A DNA stretch of 64,000 nt, taken from contig NZ_JAVXZZ010000001.1 in assembly GCF_032337135.1 (NCBI RefSeq), forward strand, positions 310,001-374,000. The letters run 5' to 3'. Positions 54,663 through 63,192 of the stretch are shown here, one piece after another. This DNA comes from Allorhodoferax sp032337135 (GTDB lineage: Bacteria > Pseudomonadota > Gammaproteobacteria > Burkholderiales > Burkholderiaceae_C). A model generated the notes under the pieces. That model did not search any database. It was not told the DNA's origin and saw nothing but the letters and a program-made list of their open reading frames with translations. The position numbers were made by a program, and so were the translations under genes. Positions within the stretch are counted from its first letter, which is position 1; each line of letters begins with the position of its first letter.

Positions 54663-54755
54663 ACTTTACCCGGGAAGTGCTAGCTATCAACATGCTCGCC
54701 ACGGGCCAATCGCAATGCAGTGTCTGGCCTGCTGAACTCAATAGCTAAATCGCAT

Positions 54756-55025
54756 ATGAACTTGCTCCTTCTGATTGCAGCCTTGGTCTTCACATGCCTG
54801 GCCTACGACGCGTGGAAGCTCTCCGTCCCTGCGGACAAGGTTCCCTATTCAGTCACAGCGGACGATTTAGGACAACCGCTCGATGGCATCCCGTTGATGG
54901 AGCAATCCAAACGAAAGGATTGGAATTCGCGCTATGGCTTGGGCGATCTGAGCCAGACATTCTGGCTTTGGACCATCCTGGCGCTGGCCTGTGCCATCGG
55001 CGCGGTCGCTGGACTGGTCGGATAG
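54756..55025 (+). CDS. Small two-helix membrane protein
   Basis: 89 aa. Hydrophobic N-terminal helix (LLLLIAALVFTCLAY) and a C-terminal one (FWLWTILALACAIGAVAGLVG), with a polar loop between containing DDLGQPLDGIPLMEQSKRKDW. ATG 54756 is used; a GTG 36 bases upstream is possible. No family recognised. Convergent with the YdcF-like gene 19 bp downstream. Confidence 0.5.
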   Translation: MNLLLLIAALVFTCLAYDAWKLSVPADKVPYSVTADDLGQPLDGIPLMEQSKRKDWNSRYGLGDLSQTFWLWTILALACAIGAVAGLVG

Positions 55026-55044
55026 CCCGCCGCTGGCAGCGACT

Positions 55045-55788
55045 TCAACTGCCTCGCACCCAGTAATACACCCGCCCAATCCCCTCACGCACCGCCACAT
55101 CCGTCCAGCGCAACGCATTGGCGTCGGGCAGGAAGTCCATCACGGTGGTTTGCTTCTCCGGCACCTTAAAGTCCACCGGAAACGGAAGCACGCGCAGGCC
55201 CTGGGCTTCGAACAAGGCCCGGGCGCGGGGCATGTGGAAGGCGGAGGTGACCAGCAGCACCGTGGCACCTTCCGTGGGAAACAGGCGGCGTACCTCGGTG
55301 GCTTCCTGCTGGGTGTTTTCCACCGGGCCGGTCAAGACGATGGCCTGTGCAGACACGCCCTGCTTCACCGCAAGATCACGCAGGATGTCACCCTCGGCGG
55401 TCTCGGTCACCTCCCACGGCAGCTTGCCGCGCGTGAACACGAGCTTGGGGGCCTTGCCCGCGGCGAACAGTTCCAGCCCACCAAAGAAACGGTCCGGGTC
55501 GCTCCACTCCTGCACCACGCCATGGGCGCCGGGCACGGCAGCGAGCATGCCGCTGAGCACCACCACGGCATCGGCGCGCGGCATCTCCGACGCCACCTGC
55601 CGCACGGCGTGCCGCTCCACTGAGCGAAACACCATGTCCGAAAACCATGGGGAAGCACAGAGCCACAGCAGCGCCACCCCGCATACGGACAGCCAGCGCC
55701 TGCGCGTCAGCACACCGGCCAGCACCAGGGCGCAGACCAGCACGATGGGGGACAGCAGCAAGGGAAGGAGCTTGTGCAGGTAGATCAT
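55045..55788 (-). CDS. YdcF/ElyC family (DUF218) protein
   Basis: 247 aa. Two N-terminal membrane helices (LLPLLLSPIVLVCALVLAG and LSVCGVALLWLCASPWF) then a DUF218 domain with ADAVVVLSGM, LVFTRGKLPW, VENTQQEATEVRRLF and LLVTSAFHMPRARALF. The family includes ElyC, linked to envelope biogenesis; enzymatic activity is not established. The ATG at 55788 is preferred over an upstream TTG. Confidence 0.85.
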   Translation of the reverse strand: MIYLHKLLPLLLSPIVLVCALVLAGVLTRRRWLSVCGVALLWLCASPWFSDMVFRSVERHAVRQVASEMPRADAVVVLSGMLAAVPGAHGVVQEWSDPDRFFGGLELFAAGKAPKLVFTRGKLPWEVTETAEGDILRDLAVKQGVSAQAIVLTGPVENTQQEATEVRRLFPTEGATVLLVTSAFHMPRARALFEAQGLRVLPFPVDFKVPEKQTTVMDFLPDANALRWTDVAVREGIGRVYYWVRGS

Positions 55789-55839
55789 GGTGTGGATCGG
55801 AGGCGGCGAAAACAAGCCAGGGCACGGCGCCCGGGCAGA

Positions 55840-56220
55840 TCATTCACACGGGTAGGCGGACGTGAGCGCCTGCTGCATGACGAACTGCACCGGCATGTCG
55901 GCCTCGTACAGGTCGCGGTTGCGGCGCAGTTCGCTGTCAAACAGGTCACGGGCCATGCGCGGCTCCAACCGGCGCCCGCCCAGGCAGACGACGGGCTGCC
56001 CGCCTGCACGCTCGGCCTGCGCACTGGCTTCCAAAGCGCCTTCCATCACGCCCACGAGGTAGTAGCGCACATACAGGTCGCCATGCTTCTTGTCCGACTT
56101 TTCCAGGGCGCGCAGTTCGCGCAGGGACATGGCCTGTACTGGTGCACAGACGTTCCAGAGCAGACAGACCAAGCCCATGACGGCCAGGATGCGGGGGAGA
56201 AAACGGGGTGAAGGGTTCAT
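55840..56220 (-). CDS. Small exported protein, Rap1a/Tai-like
   Basis: 126 aa. Signal peptide (LAVMGLVCLLWNVCAPVQA) then a helical domain: VRYYLVGVMEGALEAS, VVCLGG, and VQFVMQQALTSAYPC near the C-terminus. This pattern (GxxxG helix, paired cysteines, AL..AYPC) resembles the Rap1a/Tai fold of type VI immunity proteins, which also occurs in proteins unrelated to immunity. No type VI effector is present. Directly downstream of hisD. Confidence 0.55.
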   Translation of the reverse strand: MNPSPRFLPRILAVMGLVCLLWNVCAPVQAMSLRELRALEKSDKKHGDLYVRYYLVGVMEGALEASAQAERAGGQPVVCLGGRRLEPRMARDLFDSELRRNRDLYEADMPVQFVMQQALTSAYPCE

Positions 56221-56268
56221 AGGGGTAGGTCGTACTGCGTGGCGAACTCTTACACCCCATGCGGCCGT

Positions 56269-57585
56269 TTACTTCAGCCGCATCTCGGCCGCACGGGCAT
56301 GGCCTTGCAAGCCTTCGCCGTAGGCCAGTTCGGCCGCGACCACACCGAGCTTCTGGGCCCCGGCTTCGCTCACCTCAATGAGGCTGGAACGCTTCTGGAA
56401 GTCGTACACCCCCAGCGGGCTGGAGAAGCGCGCCGTACCGCTGGTGGGCAGCACGTGGTTGGGCCCGGCGCAGTAGTCGCCCAGGCTCTCGCTCGTATAG
56501 GCGCCAAGGAAGATGGCACCGGCGTGCTTGAGCAGCGGCTCCCAGCGGTGCGGATCGGTACTGCTGACTTCCAGGTGCTCGGGCGCAATGCGGTTGGAGA
56601 TGGCGCAGGCCTCTTCCATGTTGCGGGTATGGATGAGCGCGCCACGGCCGGTGAGGCTCTTGGCGATGATCTCGGCGCGGGGCATCTCCGGCAGCAGGCG
56701 GTCGATGCTGGCCTGCACCTGGGCGATGTAGGCCGCGTCGGGGCACAGCAGGATGCTCTGGGCCAGTTCGTCGTGCTCGGCCTGGCTGAACAGATCCATG
56801 GCCACCCAGTCGGGCGGTGTGCTGCCATCGGCCAGCACCAGGATCTCGCTGGGCCCGGCAATCATGTCGATGCCCACCTTGCCGAACACGCGGCGCTTGG
56901 CCGCCGCCACATAGGCGTTGCCGGGCCCGGTGATCTTGTCCACGGCCGGAATGGTGGCCGTGCCATAGGCCAGCGCGGCCACAGCCTGCGCACCGCCGAT
57001 GGTGAAGGCACGGGAAACACCGGCCACATAAGCGGCCGCCAGCACCAGCGCGTTCTTCTCACCACGTGGCGTGGGCACCACCATGATGATTTCACCCACA
57101 CCGGCCACGTGGGCGGGGATGGCGTTCATCAGCACGGACGAGGGGTAGGCGGCCTTGCCACCGGGCACGTAGATGCCCACGCGGTCCAGCGGCGTGACCT
57201 TCTGGCCCAGCAGGGTGCCTTCCTCGTCGCGGTAGCTCCAGCTCTCACCCGAGGCCTTTTTTTGCGCTTCGTGGTAGCTGCGCACGCGGCGTGCGGCGGC
57301 TTCCAGGGCACTGCGCTGCTTTGCGGGGATGCTGTCGAACGCTGCTTTCAGTTCGGCCTGGGTCAGCTCCAGCGCGCGCATGTCGGCGGCCTGCAGGGCG
57401 TCGAAACGCGCGGTGTACTCCAGCACCGCGGCGTCGCCGCGGGCCTGCACATCGGCCAGGATGTCGGCCACGCGCTGCTCGATGGCGGCATCGGTATCGG
57501 CAGACCAGTGCAGGCGTGCCTGAAACAGTTGCTCAAAATCGGCCGCAGCCGTGGAAAGATGTGCGGGAGCAGCTACCAAACTCAT
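56269..57585 (-). CDS. hisD: Histidinol dehydrogenase
   Basis: 438 aa. Last two steps of histidine synthesis. GPSEILVLAD, LFSQAEHDELAQSIL (zinc Gln and His), and GPNHVLPTSGTARF are diagnostic. ATG 57585 is 16 bp after the hisG stop and gives normal length; the first residues MSLVAAPAHLSTAAAD coincide with a likely short-repeat copy on the minus strand. hisC is 3.4 kb further on instead of adjacent. Confidence 0.96.
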   Translation of the reverse strand: MSLVAAPAHLSTAAADFEQLFQARLHWSADTDAAIEQRVADILADVQARGDAAVLEYTARFDALQAADMRALELTQAELKAAFDSIPAKQRSALEAAARRVRSYHEAQKKASGESWSYRDEEGTLLGQKVTPLDRVGIYVPGGKAAYPSSVLMNAIPAHVAGVGEIIMVVPTPRGEKNALVLAAAYVAGVSRAFTIGGAQAVAALAYGTATIPAVDKITGPGNAYVAAAKRRVFGKVGIDMIAGPSEILVLADGSTPPDWVAMDLFSQAEHDELAQSILLCPDAAYIAQVQASIDRLLPEMPRAEIIAKSLTGRGALIHTRNMEEACAISNRIAPEHLEVSSTDPHRWEPLLKHAGAIFLGAYTSESLGDYCAGPNHVLPTSGTARFSSPLGVYDFQKRSSLIEVSEAGAQKLGVVAAELAYGEGLQGHARAAEMRLK

Positions 57586-57591
57586 AGCAAC
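57538..57591 (-). repeat. Probable short interspersed repeat underlying the hisD start (tentative)
   Basis: Minus strand: GTTGCTATGAGTTTGGTAGC, TGCTCCCGCA, CCACGGCTGCGGCCGAT aligns with copy d (TTGCTACGGCTTTAATAGC, TGCCTACGCA, GGGCTACAGCCCGAT). The ATG of hisD falls inside the first stem. Confidence 0.4.
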
Positions 57592-57601
57592 AGTCGGTTC
57601 T

Positions 57602-58240
57602 TTAGGGAGTGACGGCACCGGCAAAGGCGTCGATGATCTTGCGCAGCGGTTCGCGCTTGAGCTTGAGCGCAGCCTGGTTCACCACCAGGCGCGAGCTGAT
57701 GTCCATGATGCGCTCCACCTCGACGAGCTTGTTGGCCTTGAGGGTGTTGCCGGTGGAAACGAGGTCGACAATCGCGTCGGCCAAGCCCACCAGCGGCGCG
57801 AGTTCCATGCTGCCGTAGAGCTTGATCAGGTCCACGTGCACGCCCTTGCTGGCGAAGAATTCACGGGCAATGGCCACGTACTTGGTGGCCACGGTCAGGC
57901 GCGAGCCCTGCTTCACGGCTGACGCGTAATCAAAGTCTGCACGCACCGCCACGCTGATGCGGCACTTGGCAATGTTCAGGTCCAGCGGCTGGTACAGGCC
58001 GTCTCCGCCATGCTCCAGCAGCGTGTCTTTGCCCGTAATGCCGAGGTCGGCACCGCCGTACTGCACGTAGGTGGGAACGTCGGTGGCACGCACCACCAGC
58101 AGGCGCACGTCGGGCAGGTTGGTGTCGAGGATGAGCTTGCGCGACTTTTCCGGGTCGTCTAGCACCTCGATACCGGCCGCCTTGAGCAGCGGTACGGTTT
58201 CTTCAAAGATGCGGCCTTTGGACAGTGCGAGGGTAATCAT
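57602..58240 (-). CDS. hisG: ATP phosphoribosyltransferase, short form
   Basis: 212 aa catalytic subunit without the C-terminal regulatory domain, so it should need HisZ, which is not in this window. LALSKGRIFEE, ADLGITGKDTL and the PRPP-binding VDLVSTGNTLKAN are present. First committed step of histidine synthesis. Two bases after the murA stop. Confidence 0.96.
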   Translation of the reverse strand: MITLALSKGRIFEETVPLLKAAGIEVLDDPEKSRKLILDTNLPDVRLLVVRATDVPTYVQYGGADLGITGKDTLLEHGGDGLYQPLDLNIAKCRISVAVRADFDYASAVKQGSRLTVATKYVAIAREFFASKGVHVDLIKLYGSMELAPLVGLADAIVDLVSTGNTLKANKLVEVERIMDISSRLVVNQAALKLKREPLRKIIDAFAGAVTP

Positions 58241-58242
58241 GT

Positions 58243-59520
58243 CTATTTGATGCGTTCAATGTCTGCGCCGATGCCGCGCAACTTGGCTTCCATCTGGTCG
58301 TAGCCGCGGTCGAGGTGGTAGATGCGGTCCACCACAGTCTCCCCGTCTGCCACCAGGCCGGCGATCACGAGGCTGGCCGAGGCCCGCAGGTCGGTAGCCA
58401 TGACGGTGGCGCCCGAGAGCTTGGGCACGCCCTCCACGACCGCCACCTTGCCGTCGATCTGTATATGCGCACCCAGACGCACCAGTTCGTTAACGTGCAT
58501 GAAGCGGTTCTCAAAGATGGTCTCGGTCACCTTGGACGCCCCCTGCGAAATGCAGTTGAGCGCCATGAACTGGGCCTGCATGTCGGTGGGGAAGCCTGGG
58601 TACTCGTGGGTGCGGAAGCTTTGCGCCTTGAGGTGGGTGTAGGCCGGCCCCTGGGCCTGGATGCGGATGCCGCCGTTCACCGCGGTCACCGTGGCACCGG
58701 CATCGCGCAGCTTCTCCACCACCGACTCCAAATGGTCGATGCGGCCGTGCTGCAACACCACATCGCCGCCCGTTGCGGCCACGGCACACAGGAAGGTGCC
58801 GGTTTCGATGCGGTCCGCCACCACCGTGTGGGTGGCGCCGTGCAGGCGCTCGACACCTTCGATGCGGATGCGGCTCGTGCCGTGCCCTTCGATCTTCGCG
58901 CCCATGGCAATGAGCATTTCGCACAGGTCCGGAATCTCGGGTTCCTGGGCGGCGTTTTCCAGAATGGTCTCGCCTTCGGCCAGCGCGGCCGCCATGAGGA
59001 AGTTCTCGGTGCCGGTGACGGTGACCATGTCGGTGGCAATGCGCGCGCCCTTCAGGCGCGTCCAGCCCTTGGGCAGCTTGGCGATCATGTAGCCATGCTC
59101 GACCACGATTTCGGCGCCCATGGCGGCCAGGCCCTTGAGGTGCTGGTCCACCGGACGCGAGCCGATGGCGCAGCCACCGGGCAGCGACACGGTGGCTTCA
59201 CCGAAGCGTGCCAGCAAGGGGCCCAGGGCCAGCACCGACGCACGCATGGTCTTCACCAGCTCATACGGGGCCTCGGGATTGGATAGCTGGCCAGCATTCA
59301 CGGTGACGGTGCCGTCTGCCCCCTGCTCCACCTGCACGCCCATGTTGCGGATGAGCTTGAGCATGGTGTTCACGTCCTGCAGGCGCGGCACATTGCGCAG
59401 CGTGACGGGGTCGGCCGTGAGCAAGGTGGCACACAGCTCCGGCAGGGCCGCGTTCTTGGCCCCGGAAATGGCGACGGTGCCGTTCAGCGGCAAGCCGCCG
59501 CGAATGAGAAGTTTGTCCAT
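58243..59520 (-). CDS. murA: UDP-N-acetylglucosamine 1-carboxyvinyltransferase
   Basis: 425 aa. First committed step of peptidoglycan synthesis. N-terminal GAKNAALPELCATLL, catalytic Cys in LPGGCAIGSRPVD (about residue 117; the fosfomycin target), and C-terminal ASLVIAGLVADGET. ATG 59520 gives the conserved start MDKLLIRGG. Between the bolA-like gene and hisG. Confidence 0.97.
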   Translation of the reverse strand: MDKLLIRGGLPLNGTVAISGAKNAALPELCATLLTADPVTLRNVPRLQDVNTMLKLIRNMGVQVEQGADGTVTVNAGQLSNPEAPYELVKTMRASVLALGPLLARFGEATVSLPGGCAIGSRPVDQHLKGLAAMGAEIVVEHGYMIAKLPKGWTRLKGARIATDMVTVTGTENFLMAAALAEGETILENAAQEPEIPDLCEMLIAMGAKIEGHGTSRIRIEGVERLHGATHTVVADRIETGTFLCAVAATGGDVVLQHGRIDHLESVVEKLRDAGATVTAVNGGIRIQAQGPAYTHLKAQSFRTHEYPGFPTDMQAQFMALNCISQGASKVTETIFENRFMHVNELVRLGAHIQIDGKVAVVEGVPKLSGATVMATDLRASASLVIAGLVADGETVVDRIYHLDRGYDQMEAKLRGIGADIERIK

Positions 59521-59534
59521 GGTGCTTGTGTGGT

Positions 59535-59774
59535 TCAGGCCTGCTGGGCCCATTCAGCCGGGGTGAACGCGCGGATCGAGAGCGCATGCACTTCGTCGGT
59601 CTTCATGCGGTCGCCCATGGTGGCATAGACCGCCTGGTGGCGCTGGATCAGACGTTTGCCTTCAAAAGCGCTGGAGACCACGGTGGCATACCAGTGGCGG
59701 CCATCACCTTCAACGACGCAGTGGTCACAGGCAATGGCGTTGGCAATGAGGGATTGGATCTGGTCTGCGGTCAT
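59535..59774 (-). CDS. BolA family protein (IbaG-like)
   Basis: 79 aa. The BolA fold has DGRHWYATVVSSAFEGKRLIQRHQAVYATMG and EVHALSIRAFTPAEW. Position before murA is typical of IbaG (YrbA). These proteins bind Fe-S clusters with monothiol glutaredoxins. Confidence 0.92.
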   Translation of the reverse strand: MTADQIQSLIANAIACDHCVVEGDGRHWYATVVSSAFEGKRLIQRHQAVYATMGDRMKTDEVHALSIRAFTPAEWAQQA

Positions 59775-59788
59775 CGTGAAAAAGGAAA

Positions 59789-60544
59789 TTAGCTGCGGAT
59801 CTTGTAGCCGGTGCGCAGCAGGTGGATGGCCACGGCACTGACCAGCGCCCAGGCCACCGCCACCACGCCCAGGCTCAGCCAGGGCGACACGTCGCTCACG
59901 CCGAAGAAGCCGTAGCGGAAGCCGTCGATCATGTAGAAGAACGGGTTGAAATGACTCAGCCCCTGCCAGAAGGACGGCAGGGAATGGATGGAATAGAACA
60001 CGCCGCTGAGAAACGTCATGGGCATGATGATGAAGTTCTGGAACGCGGCCAGCTGGTCAAACTTTTCCGCCCAGAGCCCGGCAATCAGTCCCAGGGTGCC
60101 CAGCAGGGCCGCGCCCATGATGGCAAACACCACGATCCACAGCGGTGCCACAAAGCTCAGGTGCGCAAACCAGGCAGTCACGAGGAACACACCACCGCCC
60201 ACCACCAACCCGCGGGCGATGGCCGAGCCCACGTAGGCCACGAACCAGTGCCAGTGCGACAGCGGTGTGAGCAGCAGGAACACCAGGTTGCCCATGATCT
60301 TGCTCTGGATCAGCGACGAGGAGCTGTTGGCAAAGGCGTTCTGCAGCACGCTCATCATCACCAGCCCCGGCACCAGGAAAGCCGTGTAGCTGATGCTGTC
60401 GTACACCTTCACGTGGTCTTCGAGCACATGGCCGAAGATCATGAGGTACAGCACCGAGGTGAGCACGGGCGCCGCGATGGTCTGGAAGCTGACCTTCCAG
60501 AAGCGCAGCACTTCCTTGTAGAGCAGGGTTTGCCAGCCGTTCAT
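59789..60544 (-). CDS. ABC-2 type transporter permease
   Basis: 251 aa with six membrane helices, e.g. LTSVLYLMIFGHVL, GLVMMSVLQNAF and FLSGVFYSIHSLP. The ABC-2 signature (SIHSLPSFWQGLSHFNPFFYMIDGFRYG) is near residue 190. Pairs with the ATPase encoded upstream by an ATGA overlap. YadH-like; substrate unknown. Confidence 0.93.
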   Translation of the reverse strand: MNGWQTLLYKEVLRFWKVSFQTIAAPVLTSVLYLMIFGHVLEDHVKVYDSISYTAFLVPGLVMMSVLQNAFANSSSSLIQSKIMGNLVFLLLTPLSHWHWFVAYVGSAIARGLVVGGGVFLVTAWFAHLSFVAPLWIVVFAIMGAALLGTLGLIAGLWAEKFDQLAAFQNFIIMPMTFLSGVFYSIHSLPSFWQGLSHFNPFFYMIDGFRYGFFGVSDVSPWLSLGVVAVAWALVSAVAIHLLRTGYKIRS

Positions 60545-61479
60545 GCTGCGGCTCCCACGGGTGCCTGCGAGCGCGTCATCACGTCCAGGAATACGTCTTC
60601 GAGGTCGGCCTTGCGGATTTCCACGTCATGGGCCACCAGCCCGGCTTCGCGCACGGCGGCCAGGTAGTGTTCGATGGCTGCTGCGTCGTTGGCGGGGAAC
60701 TGCACCACGCGGCCGGTGATACGCGCCTGGCGCGCCAATTCGGGCGGCAGGTCAGCGTCGAGCTTGAAACGCAGCACGTTGCTCGACGCGTTCTTGAGCA
60801 GGCTGCTGGTGCTGTCCAGCGCCACGATCTTTCCGGACTTGAGCATGGCCACGCGGTGGCACAGGGCTTCGGCCTCTTCCAGGTAATGGGTGGTCAGCAA
60901 CACGGTGCTGCCCTGCTTGTTGAGCTTGGCGATGAATGCCCACAGGGTCTGGCGCAATTCCACATCGACGCCGGCCGTGGGCTCGTCCAGCACGATGACG
61001 GGCGGCTTGTGCACCAGAGCTTGCGCCACCAGCACGCGGCGCTTCATGCCGCCCGAGAGCTGGCGCATGTTGGCATTGGCCTTGTCGGCCAGGCCCAGGC
61101 TTTCCAGCAGCTCGTCGATCCAGGCCTCGTTGCCCTTCACACCGAAATAGCCGGACTGGATGCGCAAGGTTTCGCGCACATTGAAGAAGGGGTCGAACAC
61201 CAGTTCCTGCGGCACGACGCCGAGGTTCTTGCGGGCCTGGGCATAGTCGGCCTGCACATCCGCACCGAGCACAGCCACACGGCCGCTGGTGGCACGGGTC
61301 AAGCCGGCCAGGATGCTGATGAGGGTGGTCTTGCCGGCCCCGTTAGGCCCCAACAGGCCGAAGAACTCGCCTTGCTCGATTTGGAGAGAGACCCCATCCA
61401 GCGCCGCAAACGTGCTGCCCTTGGGGCCCCGCGGAGAAGGATAGTGCTTGGTGACGGACTGGAAGGAAATGGCAGGCAT
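60541..61479 (-). CDS. ABC transporter ATP-binding protein
   Basis: 312 aa. Walker A GPNGAGKTT (about 44-52), signature LSGGMKRR, Walker B VIVLDEPTAGVD, H-loop TTHYLEEAE. A C-terminal extension of about 80 residues follows the ATPase core. YadG-like partner of the ABC-2 permease; often near mla genes in Proteobacteria. Confidence 0.94.
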   Translation of the reverse strand: MPAISFQSVTKHYPSPRGPKGSTFAALDGVSLQIEQGEFFGLLGPNGAGKTTLISILAGLTRATSGRVAVLGADVQADYAQARKNLGVVPQELVFDPFFNVRETLRIQSGYFGVKGNEAWIDELLESLGLADKANANMRQLSGGMKRRVLVAQALVHKPPVIVLDEPTAGVDVELRQTLWAFIAKLNKQGSTVLLTTHYLEEAEALCHRVAMLKSGKIVALDSTSSLLKNASSNVLRFKLDADLPPELARQARITGRVVQFPANDAAAIEHYLAAVREAGLVAHDVEIRKADLEDVFLDVMTRSQAPVGAAA

Positions 61480-61517
61480 GGGAGGGGTGATTTTACCGCC
61501 CCAGGGGCATGGCCCTG

Positions 61518-61784
61518 TCAGGCGCTAGGCAGCAACCCCGAAATGCCGTAGAGCTTGGCCAAGTCCAGCAGGCGGCTGGGAAGCCCCTGCACCGCAAATC
61601 GCTTGCCGGCACGGGCGCACTCCCGGCGCAATTCGAGCAGCACCGCCAAGGCTGACGAGTCGAAGTGACGCAGCTTGGCCGCATCCACCACCACCTGCGC
61701 CGCTTCCGAACGCAGACCGTCCGTGAGCTGCTTGACGCAGGCCTTGGCTTGCTCGTGGGTCAGGGTGGCGGGCAGGCTCAGCAT
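61518..61784 (-). CDS. mlaB: MlaB-type STAS domain protein
   Basis: 88 aa STAS domain with VVDAAKLRHFDSSALAVLL, where the Ser pair in DSSA matches the conserved site. In E. coli MlaB binds the MlaF ATPase. The gene order mlaE-D-A-C-B supports the call. Three bases after mlaC. Confidence 0.87.
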   Translation of the reverse strand: MLSLPATLTHEQAKACVKQLTDGLRSEAAQVVVDAAKLRHFDSSALAVLLELRRECARAGKRFAVQGLPSRLLDLAKLYGISGLLPSA

Positions 61785-61787
61785 GGT

Positions 61788-62417
61788 TTACCCCTTCTTG
61801 GCGGCATTGCTCTTGTTCAGGTCGACCAGCATGGTGATCAGGCCGTCGATGCCCTTGGCGTTGATCTGCGGACCGAACTGGCTGCGGTAGTTTTCCACCA
61901 GCCAGACACCCAGCACGTTGAGGTTGTAGATGCGCCAACCGGTGCCTTGCCCAGGCGTTTTTTCCAGGCGGTAGTCCAGTTGGATCGGATCACCCCGGCC
62001 CTTGATTTCAGTCCGCACCAGCACTTCCTTGTCTTCGGGTGCCGCGCGCAGCGGCTTCATGGCTATGGTCTGGTCGCTGACCTGGGCCAAGGCACCGGCA
62101 TAGGTGCGCACCAGCAGGGTCTTGAATTCGTCCTGCAGCGCCTTCTGCTGTTCGGGTGTGGCCTGGCGCCAGGCCGGGCCCACGGCCGATGCCGTCATGC
62201 GCTGGAAGTTGACGTTGGGCATGATGCGGTTATCGACCAGCGCAATGATCTTGTTGAGATCGCCGGAGCGCAAGGACTTGTCGGCCTTGATGGTGTCGAG
62301 CACATCGTTGGACAAGCGCTTGACCATGGCGTCGGGCGCTTCGTCTTCGGCATGCGCCCACCCGGCAAACAAGGCCAACCAAACCACCGCAACACCCCAC
62401 CACACACGCTTCAACAT
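61788..62417 (-). CDS. mlaC: Periplasmic phospholipid carrier MlaC
   Basis: 209 aa. Signal peptide (VWWGVAVVWLALFAGWAHA) and the MlaC/Ttg2D domain with NRIMPNVNFQRMTASAVGPAWRQATPEQ and LGVWLVENYRSQF. ATG 62417 has AAGGAAG about six bases upstream. Ferries phospholipid between MlaA and MlaD complexes. Confidence 0.94.
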   Translation of the reverse strand: MLKRVWWGVAVVWLALFAGWAHAEDEAPDAMVKRLSNDVLDTIKADKSLRSGDLNKIIALVDNRIMPNVNFQRMTASAVGPAWRQATPEQQKALQDEFKTLLVRTYAGALAQVSDQTIAMKPLRAAPEDKEVLVRTEIKGRGDPIQLDYRLEKTPGQGTGWRIYNLNVLGVWLVENYRSQFGPQINAKGIDGLITMLVDLNKSNAAKKG

Positions 62418-62451
62418 CAGACGCTTCCTTCTTTCTCCGTGATCCGCCCTG

Positions 62452-63192
62452 TTACTGCCCAGGTTCCGGGGGCAGTTCATCATCCGGCGGGTTTCCATCG
62501 TACACCTGATTGCGTCGGCGTTGCAGATAGGCATCCCGCATGAAGGTGTACTTGTCCAAGGCAGCGCCATCCAGCACCTTGCTGGCCCCCAGCAACTGGG
62601 CACGCGTGTCCACAACCTTAAGTACCACTGCACCGGTGCGGCTTTGTTCATCCGTGATCTGATTCACGGGATTGCCCCAGTTATCCACCGGCAAACCTGC
62701 CGTATCCCGCAGGGTGGACGGGCCCAGCAGGGGCAGAACCACATAGGGCCCGTTGCCCACCCCCCAACGCGCCAGCGTGAGCCCAAAATCGGCCGTATGG
62801 CGTTCGATACCGAGATCACTGGCCACGTCAATGAAACCGAGCAGGCCCACCGTCGTGTTGAGCATCACGCGCCCAATGCTGTCGCCGGTTTCACGCGGGC
62901 GCAGCGCCAAGGCATTGTTCACCACGGACCACATGTCGGTCAGGTTGCCAAAGAAATTGCCGATCCCTTTTTGCACTACCGTGGGCGTCACCTTCTGGTA
63001 ACCGGTCGCTACGGGCTTCAGAACCGCGGTATCCAGGGTGTCGTTGAATCCGAAAACGCCCCGATTCCAGGACTCCCAGGGGTCGCGCGGATCCGGGTTG
63101 GCAACCGTGGCACAACCGGTCAGTGCCAATGTGCACAGCACCAATACAGCCTGTAGCCAAGGCATCCGCCAGCGACCCTGCATGACTTGCAT
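62452..63192 (-). CDS. mlaA: Outer-membrane lipoprotein MlaA (VacJ)
   Basis: 246 aa. Lipobox LTGC near residue 26, then DPWESWNRGVFGFNDTLD, NLTDMWSVVNN and the GVGNGPYVVLPLLGPSTLRD signature of VacJ. Removes mislocalised phospholipid from the outer leaflet. In this locus it lies between mlaD and mlaC, typical of Burkholderiales. Confidence 0.95.
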   Translation of the reverse strand: MQVMQGRWRMPWLQAVLVLCTLALTGCATVANPDPRDPWESWNRGVFGFNDTLDTAVLKPVATGYQKVTPTVVQKGIGNFFGNLTDMWSVVNNALALRPRETGDSIGRVMLNTTVGLLGFIDVASDLGIERHTADFGLTLARWGVGNGPYVVLPLLGPSTLRDTAGLPVDNWGNPVNQITDEQSRTGAVVLKVVDTRAQLLGASKVLDGAALDKYTFMRDAYLQRRRNQVYDGNPPDDELPPEPGQ

